Positions 13,601 to 24,900 of a DNA stretch of 64,000 bases are shown here, in pieces. Both the position numbers and the translations under genes were made by a program. Origin of the DNA: Plumapathes pennacea (lineage: Eukaryota; Cnidaria; Anthozoa; Antipatharia; Myriopathidae); NCBI GenBank assembly GCA_964036295.1, contig OZ038466.1, positions 10,380,001 to 10,444,000 on the forward strand, written 5' to 3'. Within the stretch, counting starts at the first letter, position 1. Each line of letters begins with the position of its first letter. The notes under the pieces were generated by a model. The model did not search any database. It saw only the letters and a list, made by a program, of their open reading frames with translations, and was not told the origin of the DNA.

Positions 13601-15990
13601 AACTACTAATTACGTTGTGGGAACAAAATCACGTTTGAACAATGGACAAGTCCCCACAAACCACCAAATAAAAAGATTATGTGTGTGTGTATATATGTAG
13701 TCCTGTATATATGTAACGTATTTATGGACAAACTTTTAATTGAAAGTGGGGACCTTACTGGCGTAAATGTATATATGTAACTATGCTTGTAAGTTTGTTT
13801 GTTTGTATCAATGCTATGTCTGAAGTTAGTACACACAAACGCGTCTTTGCATGCCGCAGCTCAGAAGTTTAGTAGCCCTTCTACTACAGGGCCCGGTTTT
13901 TTGAAAGCCGACTAAGCTAATCCGGGATTAACGAAATTCTTTCTCTCGATCCCTCTGTCAATAAACCGCAGAGTTTTGTTCGAAGATGGACTAAAAAGCT
14001 TGTTCCAGCTTAAAAATGCATAAAGGAAGTTGTTGTGAACGAATTCTTTACATTTTCAGGCATATAAATGACATGAAAGTTTAGACCTAATCCAGGATTA
14101 GCCTAATCGTGCTTTGAAAAACCGGGCCCAGTACGATGAGACCATATACAATTCCCAAAATAGCGAAAACTTGCCGTTTATTCGTAGGTGACTCCACATC
14201 CACTCATGCAACGATCGCGGGTTTCCCTCCTTGGATATACTGAATCATAGGAGCAGGAAGCCTTGTCATCGTTATTGTTATCGTTACTGTGGCTGTCGTC
14301 TGCATTGTGAAAAAGAGGAGAAGCACAAGAACAAGAACTGAAGGTCAGGCTTTCTGTAGAATGATTTAAAGTATATATTGTTTTTGTTGTTTCTCTGCAA
14401 CGACGTAAATCGTGTTGAGACCTATTCTATTTCTATTTCTTGTTTTCTTGTGCTGACTAATTTATCATATTTCTTGTCGTGTTGTGAGTGCTCCCATTTG
14501 CTCCTTTGTATTTGTTTGTTTGCTTGTCTTCTTCTTGTTGTACTATGACATTCTTTTCTTTTTCTTGTTGTGTTATATCATATTCTGCATACCTTTTTTG
14601 TTGCGTTGTGCCCTATCCCGTTGAAGCCCGGATTTTTTCCAGGATATCCTTGCAACTGCTTAAGAGGTTTCCTGCTGTAAATTCAAGCAATGCACGCAAA
14701 AAGTCTGTACCAGAAAAAGAAGCACCATTTCTGTGATTTATTCTATTTTCCTAGTTTGACTATGTAAGATGATCATGCATGAGTAACAACGAAAATATTC
14801 AAGAAGCGTAAGGGAAGTGGTTGCCTTCCTAGCTCAAAATGTACAATAATACGTGCGTTATTACTGCAAAATAAGAGTTTAATAGGAATATTAGTCCTCC
14901 TGTTTCTTGGAGTTTGGTGAATTATCCCTTGGTGTTATAGTGAAAGATGCCTGGCATCAAGATCTTCAAGGAAATGGCGAAAAATTCTCAATCACAAATA
15001 AATCGTTCTGGTACAAGAATTGTTTTGTATTACCGTGATTATTACCTCAGTTTACAGCGGAAACCTTCTTAAGTTGCTTCATAACTTTCACTGTCATTCT
15101 TGTCTTCTTGTTGTTTTGTAACCTGCGAAAACAGACGGATTTTCCACTTTTTCCTTTGCGAGGCCACAAAATAACTCACAAAGCAAAAGGCGGAAAATCT
15201 ATTTGTTTTCGCGTGCTAACACTGTTATTTTCAGGGAGTTATTTTAACTCCAAAAAGAGAGTTAAAAAAAGGTACAGAGCGACTACTTTTTTGGAGTACT
15301 TGTTACTCCCACTTTTTAAACTCCCTCATGAAAGTAAAATTATCTTCCTAAATAGGAATTGATATCACCCCTGTTTTGGAGTTTTACAGGGGTGATATCA
15401 ACTCCTATTTAGGGAGATAATTTTACTTTCACGAGGGAGTTAAAAAGTGGGAGTAAAAAGTACTCCAAAAAAAGAGTCGTTCTGTACCTTTTTTTAACTC
15501 CCTTCTTGGAGTTAAAATAACTCCCTGAAAATAACAGTAAAATTGCGTTGTCATTTATCCTATATTTCTCACTGCTTGAAATTTTAGAAAGGCTGCATTA
15601 ATTTATATACAGTAGAATCGCAAACAAAGAGGATGAGAACGAGGAGTAGAACTGTATATGTTACTCTGTGTTCCTCCTTCTCTTCATCAATTCCATTACT
15701 CTGCAATGTTTTGTATCTAACCAAAATGTCTTTTTTTTTACACAGAGTACAATTTAGAGAAAACGTAAGTATCATCTCCTATTGTTCACATATTTATCGC
15801 TCACACATCGCGACGTTTGTCTTCTTTCGTCCGCTCATAACCTCTCTAATTCCTGTTCTGCTGCTTTTTCTTAAGCCGAAAAAACCCGACTCCCTACTCT
15901 CTTGCTTATGGGAATTCTGCACAAGATGAGGAGACGGAAGAAGACCAGGTGGAAGACCAGGGGGAAGCCAAACAGCCGACAAAAGTGTGA
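7565..15990 (+). CDS. Gene B: V-like/Ig/FN3 receptor with premature stop before the TM helix
   Basis: Ten exons join in phase: 7565-7676 (signal peptide), 9480-9815 (V-like), 10665-10925 (Ig1), 11291-11554 (Ig2), 11650-11907 (Ig3), 12377-12643 (Ig4), 12802-13083 (FN3), 14188-14343 (TM), 15746-15764 (19-bp microexon) and 15876-15990 (tail). The sum is 2070 bp, or 690 codons, exactly in frame. A TGA at 14241-14243 replaces the Trp codon found in gene A. As written, translation ends after 611 residues, just before the TM helix. In Ig1 the second canonical cysteine (YEC in A) is Gly (YEG). FN3 is two codons shorter than in A. Downstream frames and splice sites are still intact, so the lesion is recent, the copy makes a secreted ectodomain, or the base is an assembly error. 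A young pseudogene is the main alternative. Confidence 0.8.
9480..9815 (+). CDS. Gene B atypical V-like N-terminal domain exon
   Basis: A 112-codon, phase 1-1 exon (acceptor TCGTTACAG, donor GGTAAGT). The motif VSLTWSYE places Trp where a V-set B-strand normally has Cys. The F-strand reads EAEYCCK and a further Cys follows in the G-strand (PETCINLKV). There is no obvious core Trp in strand C. It shares this pattern with the N-terminal exons of gene C and, without the extra cysteines, gene D. It is probably the ligand-facing tip. Confidence 0.78.
10665..10925 (+). CDS. Gene B Ig1 exon with lost F-strand cysteine
   Basis: An I-set-like domain. The B-strand Cys (LLVLCNASG) and core Trp (ITWTKVG) are kept, but the expected YxC is YEG (GGC where gene A has TGC). 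The domain cannot form its canonical disulfide. Everything else, including the splice sites, is preserved. Confidence 0.85.
13889..14129. mobile_element. MITE-like element with GGCCCGGTTTTT termini (copy in B)
   Basis: Orthologous position and near-identical sequence to 4855-5094, with the same inverted ends, in the FN3-TM intron of gene B. It shows that the insertion predates the segmental duplication. Confidence 0.75.
14188..14343 (+). CDS. Gene B transmembrane exon carrying an in-frame TGA
   Basis: Homologous to 5153-5302. Reading from the phase-1 acceptor, the codons run ...FPPWIY then TGA (14241-14243), then IIGAGSLVIV and the basic anchor. One base change (TGG to TGA) separates it from gene A. 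It also carries an extra Thr-Arg pair in the basic stretch (a 6-bp insertion). Skipping the exon (156 bp, 52 codons) would keep the frame and fuse FN3 to the tail without a membrane helix. Confidence 0.85.
15221..15538. repeat. 318-bp near-perfect palindrome (foldback/MITE)
   Basis: The left arm starts ACTGTTATTTTCAGGGAG and the right arm ends CTCCCTGAAAATAACAGT. The arms are rich in GGAGTT/AACTCC units and meet near 15380 at CACCCCTGTTTTGGAGTTTTACAGGGGTG. It lies in the TM-microexon intron of gene B, inside the block missing from gene A. There is no coding potential. Confidence 0.8.
15746..15990 (+). CDS. Gene B cytoplasmic tail exons
   Basis: A 19-bp microexon (15746-15764) and a terminal exon (15876-15990) match gene A in length, phase and splice sites. 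A few substitutions occur (for example IRK to TRK, GEV to GEA). The acidic tail is still open although it lies 3' of the premature stop in the TM exon. Confidence 0.72.
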
Positions 15991-16532
15991 AAGAATCAGC
16001 ATTGACACCACTAACTAATAACACTACAGGCCTAAGAACTCAACGCTATCTCGAACAGAATCCGTTTTCCCTTGAAAATTTACTGATGGTAGAAATTTCC
16101 CTTGGTAGAATTAACCCCGCTATCTCGAACTATTTCCGCTTCCCTTTAGGGTTCTATTGTAATTGTACTAGACGCTACAGCTGAACGTTTCTCGAGTTAG
16201 ACGCGTATGTCACTTAGGCTGAAAGAATAGAGGAATGAAAAAGCATGTTTTTGGCGGGAAAATAGGGACCATTATTGATGTCATTCATACGGTATGTTTG
16301 ATCCCATTATGGAACAAGAAAAGCAATGTTGATGAAAAGGTTCGGTGAAGGTCGATATTGTCCACAGATATAACGTTCAATTTAAGTAAGTGAAGGTATT
16401 CGAAACATCCCGAGAAAAAAAAGCACTTGACCAAGAAAAAGCAACTCCTCCTTTTCCTGTAATGCCCAAACAAATCAGCAGTTGACCAAATTATTTCAAA
16501 GGTGTGGTCTCTAAATGTAATCACAAAATGTT

Positions 16533-19500
16533 ATGAAGTTGTACAGCGCTCTCCTTTCATCAGTCTGTCACTAATCATCACATTGAGATGATCTTTCATA
16601 AATCCATTTTAAAACTCCATAACCCTTATTATACCACAATCTGCTGGAAAAATTGGACCTCTTCCATGGTATCGAAGAATCCTGTGAGATTCCAAGCTAT
16701 ATCAGGTCTATACATCTATGGCTTCCAATATAACCTGAGGAATTCCATGGTAATTTCTTTACAATGGAAAAATTCATTTCCATTGAATGGAAATTAAAAA
16801 TACATGACAAATTTTAGACTATTAATATGGAAGTCCAGGGCCGGTTTTTTCAGTTTTTTCAGTTATGTAATAATTAAAATGTGTTTACCCTAGCTTTATA
16901 GTATAAAGAATGCATGAGTCAGTGCTATGTTGAATTATAAAAGTACATGAGAATTTGAAAGAACAAAGAGAAGAGTAGAATCAAGCACAATGCTGAGGAG
17001 TGCTTCTTCACACTTTTCTCAACATTTTTCTTTTAATTAACATAGAATGGTGTGAGGCTCATTTTAGGCTGACATGCATGTGCACACCGTGTTGAGTATA
17101 ATGCATCAACACTATATAACTTACAAATCAGATTGTGTGTACTACCCCTTTTCTTATAATCATAAATTGAACACTGAAATAAAACAGACTATATATGTAA
17201 ATCCTTCATTACTTCAAATTGATCACAACTTATCCACAGAAATATGTCTTGCAAGTTGTGGGTTGTGCATGGCAGTTCAAGCATACACATACCATAATAA
17301 TATTAGTGAGGTCGACTTGCAAGTCAACTCAGTACAATCCTACATACAGCACCCAAAAGAACAGGCTGTTATATTTGAATGGGTGTAGTATCCATCTTGT
17401 TACATCATAAAAATTAATCATAAATGTTAATCATACCCGATTGGCAAGGAATCTTAGCAACACTAATATAACAAGATATAGAAACTACAACGGGCATCCC
17501 AAGTACTCGATACAAGTAAAGGTATACACACTGAGTGTCTTCAGCCAACTAGTTGTTTCTCACAAATTGACTTGAACAAAAGAAACTAAGTGAAATTCCT
17601 TTGCAGCATAATTTGGCATTGAGAGATTATCTTTTGTACCATCAGTCCAATTAATGCATGCAAAAGAACCAAGCATAATACTACTATTTACTACTGGTAT
17701 TATCAGCCACACCTCAATAAAGTACTATAATATTATAATAGGAGTGAAATTCCGTCATCGCTGATGAAATTGAGTTACCTGTCAGGCTGCATGTTACCAT
17801 AATGCTGTCAGAATTATTAGGCAAGGGATCAACAGTCCAAACCAACTAAAAAGCAAAGTAAAAAAAAGTTAATGAAATTTCTTTTTTAATATCTATAAAA
17901 TAGATTATTTTATAAATTTTAAAACTTATAATTTCAAATTAATTCTTCTAAATATGTTGTTTTGCAGTGTTTTTTGTTTGTCCATTTCAGGTCACATGAC
18001 CAAGAATATTAAAAGCTGCAGTTGGCATGTGCAGGATACACAATGTATGCCTTTGTGAAATTTGGAGGGTTACAACACTTGTACTGTATAGATTCACATC
18101 TTTTTTAAACATGAATATTCCTAAAATTTCATTATAAATTGATCTAAATTTATACAAATTAAATGCCACCCTCATGAAAGTGGTCTGTGTTGTTACAGCT
18201 CATAAACGAATATATTTGCCTGGCCATGTGTGATCTGAGTAATGAGTCTCTATAATGAATTATCAGAAAATATAGACATAAATCTGATGCTGTCTAAAGT
18301 ATTTAATAAACCAAGTTTTTTTTACACTAATTATTAATTTACACTCAAGAACTTAATGCTTACAGTAAATGTAAATTTAATCATATACCAGTTTGCTCTC
18401 CTAATTTACCACATTTTAAAGCTAAATTGCTCATCTTTACCTTGAAGCTACTGTATAAATTATCTAAAACTTAGCATTTGTACACAACTAATACTGGATA
18501 ATATATATTTTTAAGGCTGCACATAATTGTGGCTATAAGTCTAATCTTTCATCTACATACAAAATACTTCTGCTGCAGTAAAATACAATTGTTTGGCCAG
18601 CTGAAGGAGGGAGGGAGGGAGAGTTAAATCAGAGTTGATTGATGCAAACATAAAGACTAACTTACTTTGACCGATCGGCAATTACACGCTGCATTATGTA
18701 CTTATATTGGGACATACTCTCGAGTTTCAGGGAGCTCATAGCGAATCAAACATTTGAATACAGGAAAAAGTGCAATGAGTGAATAACTGATAACTTAAAT
18801 CACGAGCTTCAGGCAACAGATGCCTCACTGTATTCGCTGCGCTAGAGCGGTTAAAACCCTGGGCAAAATCAACAGCACAATTTCCCAACACCAAGCTACC
18901 TGTACCTTAAAACACACTTTTAAATACAAAACCATTACAAATACACTGTGCGGGTATTTGATACCTGCAGTCCGTAACGTTTTCCAGACATTCATTAGAT
19001 TACAGCCCGTTAAGCGGGGTAAGAATGATGGTAAAACCTTTAAATGCACGTGTAAATGCCGCATACACGAATATTCCATCATTTTTTGCATAGCTCTTCA
19101 CTTTTCAAAGAAGATAAAAAGATAAAAGGGATAAAAGTTACCTTTCGTGTTGACACCAATGAGTTCCAGCTGGCTTCGAAACCAGGAAACCGCGACCGCA
19201 AGTAACCTGGGATTACTAACAATGCAAACCCGTCCCCCCTCCCCCACCAGGGTAAGGCGGACAACATGGATGTTCTTCGTCGCTTGGCAGCATATAAATT
19301 TGAACTGTAGCCCACAACAGTCACGACTAATTCAAATCACTTACTATGGCAAAAGGAAATCGCTCAGTCACGGCTAAAAGAGAATTAATCGCCGCAAATG
19401 CAAACGGGAAAAGGAGCAGATGTCGACCCGGTTACGGTATACTCAACAAAGCGAAGTGTCGCGTTCAGTAGTACAGGTAATTAGATAAATGTAACTTTTT

Positions 19501-21456
19501 TCTGTCAGAGACAAGCGAAAGAGTCGTGACTAGAACAAATACTTTTTTTAAGAATAAGATATGTTAGTGCAGATATTTACTCGATGCGGCTGCTGGGCGT
19601 CAACGGATATTCATATTGATCGCATGTGGTTTCATCGTTTTTATCCTATAAAATCGTTGATGTAGTGCTTTTAAGGTTTTGTACAAGCAGTGAAGTTTAA
19701 TCAGATGAATGTACGTCGACTGTTACAGTACTGTACAATCACACAGTGATGCAATAAGTTTGACCTCCCTAATTTAATTCTGTGAGCTATCTCCTATTTT
19801 CCCACATTGCTCACGTATGACCTTATATGCTTATATACAATCAGCAGCTATCAGTGTCAGTGCCAAGTCATGCTTAGTACCAAAGAGAGGGTCAAGATCC
19901 CAAAACTTTCCCACCTACTACAGTAGTATGATATGGGAAAGTGCGAAGGGGGGAGGGGAGGAACGTGAGTGATTTTGCAAGGGGTGGGGGGGGGGACATT
20001 TGGTACAGCTAGACTTTCCACCCCTTGACTTTTGATATTCTACATTTCGACTATGTTATATACCTGAAGAATAATCTCCCTTTTATACCTTTTTCACAAA
20101 AATCATAACCGACCGAACAGTGCCTCAACAACCGAGACAAAAGATTTAGAACAACCCCATTTAAAATGCCAATCCGATTTTCCTTAGTCTAGTCTAGTGT
20201 CAGTTTATAACCTTTAGTTTACCTGAGACTTTAAAAATGGACCCTTTCGGGCTAAGGCTCCTCTTGAGTAACTGAGGATTTTGATGTTCTATTTAAAATA
20301 CATTAGCTGTTTCATTTACATCTTTATTGTATTCTGTTGAGTAAAACAGAAATCTGCAGATCTTCATGCATGGGCCGTACACTGGAGTCGTTGGTTTTTC
20401 CTCAAGTCGAATTGACACGTGAGTAGGACAGGAAGACGCAAAAAAATAAATAAATAAATAAAATCTTAATTTATTAAATCTTAATTATTTATAAAAAAAA
20501 TCTTAAATTTGTTCAATCTTAATTTATTTTTATTATAATACATATTCCTTTTGTTGATTTTATTTTTTTCTAATTCCACACTAGACATTCTGTCTAAAAA
20601 GACCATGGAAAACTGCCACACGTTAAAACATCGGCTTTTATCGCATTGCTTTTTGTTTTTAGCAAACAGAGAATATACTCATATGTATCTTTTTAAACAA
20701 TAGTAACTCCCTATTGTTTATCTTGTCCTAAGCCTGGTATTTTCCTATTATTGATACTTTGGAACTGAGAAGTTTTTCAATCTCTTTTTCTATTTCTTCT
20801 TTATGAACTCTTTATTTGACAGCACGCGTTTACTGTTCAGGTTCATTTAAAAAATGAGTTGCTTAATATATATACTTTCAACAATATCTGTCAAATTAGT
20901 CTTTACCTTATGGCTCTAGCTTTTGTGTACGAGGCAAGAGTTAATAAATACAAAAGAGTGGTCATAAAAGAAATGCGCAAATTTTCAGTCGAGAAAAACA
21001 TTCAATTTATCATCAGAAACTGCGTTATTATGGCAAGTCACTCATAAATTGCCAATAATCCGAAAGGTTTTTACTCGTATTATGTGATTGCGCAGTTCTC
21101 AGCTGATCAAATACAGACGGCACAGATGATACAAGAAAGGATGCATCTGATTGGTTGTTCCTGATGAATGCCAGAAAAAAGGTTTTTTTAATTTGTTAAT
21201 TGCGGGTCAAGTGAATTCACCATTTACATGTTCATTTCTTTGCCTTGTCACTGAATAGGTGAAGAAATAGCAAAGAGTGGCGGACTGAAGGTTTTATTTT
21301 CTATTACTGGGAATGTAGTAGGGTCTTATTTGTCTGCGCAATTTCTATCTTCAGTATTGTCTACCGATTTAAACGTTTTTGTCCGAATAGAAACCAATTG
21401 AAAGCTTTTGTTGGACATTATTGTTTACACTTCAGAATTTATACATCACGCATAAA
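16533..21456. other. Gene-poor interval between gene B and gene C
   Basis: No exon with domain signature or convincing splice sites was found on either strand. The segment 18800-19450 looks less AT-rich than its surroundings and could be regulatory or contain an exon I cannot recognise. Low-complexity tracts include GGAG repeats near 18607, a G-run near 19985 and AAAT repeats near 20442. Confidence 0.35.
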
Positions 21457-21520
21457 ATGAAGGCTTTTGGCCTAATAGGCCATCTCTCCTTGCTTGTTAC
21501 TCTACACTCGACAGTTTCAG
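21457..21520 (+). CDS. Gene C signal-peptide exon
   Basis: ATG, then a short N-region and a hydrophobic core (LIGHLSLLVTL), ending TVSG at donor CAG|GTAAGA. It is phase 1 and matches the V-like exon at 22212. The 64-bp length equals that of the signal exon of gene D. Confidence 0.82.
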
Positions 21521-21862
21521 GTAAGATACGTTTTCAACATTTCTCTATCGAATCTGCTATTTTCTATAATAGTTGTAAGGCTACGTGTATAAATCTCGAT
21601 TTTAAGGTTACAAAATTATTCGGCAGTACTTATACACAAGCATATTAGATAACAAAGTGTGTCGTGCTTGGTTCATCCTTTGTTGGGTTTGGGCCAAAAG
21701 AATATGATGTTTGGGCATAATGTTGCGTACACTAATTCTTATAGTTTTCTTTATGTTGTTTATGCTTGTCTCGCTACCCTCTGTTACGTCCTATCTAAAC
21801 GTGTCCTATTATACTTGATGTTTGCAATTACAAGTCGTTTCATAGTTTCAATAGTATTCTTA

Positions 21863-21901
<39 letters not shown>

Positions 21902-24900
21902 ACAGTACGCTTCAATAATTACTTTAGCCACTGGAAAAACCTTTAAATGCAACTTGAAACACCAGTAATGTTTCAGTGTTTCTAAAAAAAGGTCTCTTTT
22001 TTGCCAACGCGAGGGGAAATTGCTGCGGTTACAAATGCACATGCTCGCGTGGGCAGAAAAGATGGAAACGTGTACATGCGTTTTTACAGTGTTAAAATGC
22101 TGACGATGGTGTGTGATAGTGATAATGATAATGGGGGATAGTGAAATATGCTCGTATTCTCAGAACCTTCTTACCATTTTATTTCGTTACATACCTGATT
22201 TAACACAACAGCTTTCTTGTGGACACACACGCCATCACAGCCTACAAATGTCCTTGTTGGTTCTGATGTCACACTACAATGGGACTTCCTGGAAAGCAAC
22301 AACGAAAGCCTCCTGTTCCTCGTGATGACGCAGTTTGATCCTCAAAGTCCAAATAACGAGAGCAGCCTGGTGATCAAAGTAGCCAATCGGACAAAACATG
22401 TTTACAAAGGCTTTGAGGGGCGGGTGGATCTCAAAGACAAGGCCACTCTTGTTCTTTATAACGTGACTTTTTCAGACGAGACATCTTACTGCTGCCAGGT
22501 GTTCTGCACAGACACGGCCAAAACTAGCTGCATACAATTAATTGTGAAGGGTAAGCTTACCAAAAATACTTAAAGTTTGTACTGACATGCCGTACAATGC
22601 TGGTTATAAGTTCTGGGCTTAATCCAACTTTTTAAGGGGGTTTATAACTGGAATAGCCATACAATTTAGAAATGTACTACATGAAACTAATTTCATTAGC
22701 AGTGTCTTTTTGCTGTCTTGCTTGCAAGTGTTTCAGAATACACAAGCCAGTGCATTGTGCTTTACTATCCTTCAGGCATAAAACTTACAATACTGAACCC
22801 CTCACCTTATTTAGCGGTATCGATGTTAGTTCGATTTGTAGTATCAAGTACATATATTTTCTAAGTGTATGCATGTGAAATTGTGTGAATAGAGAGTTGA
22901 GGAGGCCGGGGTGGACTTGAACATACCTTTATCCACTCAGTTATATCTATCGTACTGCAAAATTATGCAAGCATATTTCTTTTCTTAATTTATTCGCCAC
23001 CAGTTTATAACTGGAATAGCCATACAATTTAGAAATGTACTACATGAAACTAATTTCATTAGCAGTGTCTTTTTGCTGTCTTGCTTGCAAGTGTTTCAGA
23101 ATACACAAGCCAGTGCATTGTGCTTTACTATCCTTCAGGCATAAAACTTACAATACTGAACCCCTCACCTTATTTAGCGGTATCGATGTTAGTTCGATTT
23201 GTAGTATCAAGTACATATATTTTCTAAGTGTATGCATGTGAAATTGTGTGAATAGAGAGTTGAGGAGGCCGGGGTGGACTTGAACATACCTTTATCCACT
23301 CAGTTATATCTATCGTACTGCAAAATTATGCAAGCATATTTCTTTTCTTAATTTATTCGCCACCAGAACCTCCTTTGATCACAAATCAGATCAAAGAAGT
23401 AATTGTGATCGAGAACGAAACCTTGTCACTTCACTGTAACGCCACGGGTAAACCAGCTCCTCTTGTTATATGGAAGAAGTCCGGCGCATCCGAGAAAGTC
23501 TTCTCCTCTAGCACACTGCAAATTGTTCAAGCAAAGAGAGATGACTCCGGGACGTACGAGTGTATTGCTGTGAACGGAGCTGGAGAAGCGTCTTCCTTTA
23601 CACGTGTCGATGTTCACTGTAAGTGTCAGGGCGGGTAGAGCCGAGTGCTTAAATGAAAGCCGAGCGCGAATAAAATATATAGGAATGCAATATTTCAGGC
23701 CGCAGCAGTTATAGATCAAATTTGGCAGCATTTTGAAGTTCAGAAATATTGAGATTTGTTTGGTCATGTGACCAGCCTGATACAACGGGCCCATTGTTAG
23801 TTTTGCTTTGACCTTTCAAGGCCAGATCAGGCTGATTGAGGATTGAATCCGAATGATACTTTCCTTTCCAAGTAAATTTAGGAAATTCTTCAGTCGCATC
23901 ACAGGCGGCCCAAACTGATTGACTGTGTGACGTCACGGTTGGGTTTTATAAGAAAATGTATGGAAGATTTTAGTCGATTGATAACTCAAAAAATATTGCG
24001 AGAATAGAGCTTAGACTTGCTAACCTTGTTGTGGTGGTGGTTTTCTTGCTGCTGTAGCAATTTCAGCGTGTTTCGCTGAATTTTTCCTCTCTAACAGAAA
24101 GAATTTCAAGGCTGGCAACTCGGTCGATCTGGCATCCAGAATGGCTCCAGAACAAATGCGGCCTTTCAACCTCTGTATGGCCACAAAACCCAGACATATA
24201 TCGAGTTGAATCCTTTTCCCATAAGCCTGTAGCAAAAACATTTCGAAAACGCCAGTTTAGTCCGAAGAAATTGCCGAAATCGGCCGTCAAAATGGTTTCT
24301 GACAAGCCGTGTGACCCACTCTTGGTCCACGGAAATGGCGTTTCAATTTCATGTCGAGCTCTGATTCGCTGCCTCTTTCGCATGCTAATCAATTTGCCGC
24401 GACACCGGGGAGGGGCAAGGCTACATTTGTAGCCGGATTTTTAAACGAACTATGAATATTAGGCTTTGAAAACATCTAAAAATCTCTGAAACATTTAAAA
24501 ACGTCAACAAAAACATTTCTCGGCTGGGTGAAAAGCCGGCATCGCTCCTAATGGCCGGCGCGGGAAAATGGTTGTGACAATAATCCTCCCCTGGAGCTCG
24601 GTGTTCGTTTGAAAATCCGACTACAAATGTAGCCTTGCCCCTCCCCGGTGTCGCGGTAAATTGATTAGCATGCGAAAGAGGCAGCGAATCAGAGCTCGAC
24701 ATGAAATTGAAACGCCATTTCCGTGGACCAAGAGTGGGTCACACGGCTTGTCAGAAACCATTTTGACGGCCGATTTCGGCAATTTCTTCGGACTCAACTG
24801 GTGTTTTCGAAATGTTTTCGCTACAGGCTTATGGGAAAAGGATTCAACTCGATATATGTCTGGGTTTTGTGGCCATACGGAGGTTGAAAGGCCGCATTTG

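Larger units (their letters stand above)
10382..16532 (+). repeat. Segmental duplicon B
   Basis: Second copy of the block at 1109-6658, carrying gene B from Ig1 to the tail. The signal-peptide and V-like exons of gene B lie outside it, to the left. A roughly 800-bp stretch at about 14710-15525 is absent from duplicon A and contains a long palindrome. Confidence 0.85.

Noticed and set aside
22672..23241. Two identical 68-residue open frames
   Set aside because: They arise from the perfect tandem duplication in an intron, with no domain or start context.
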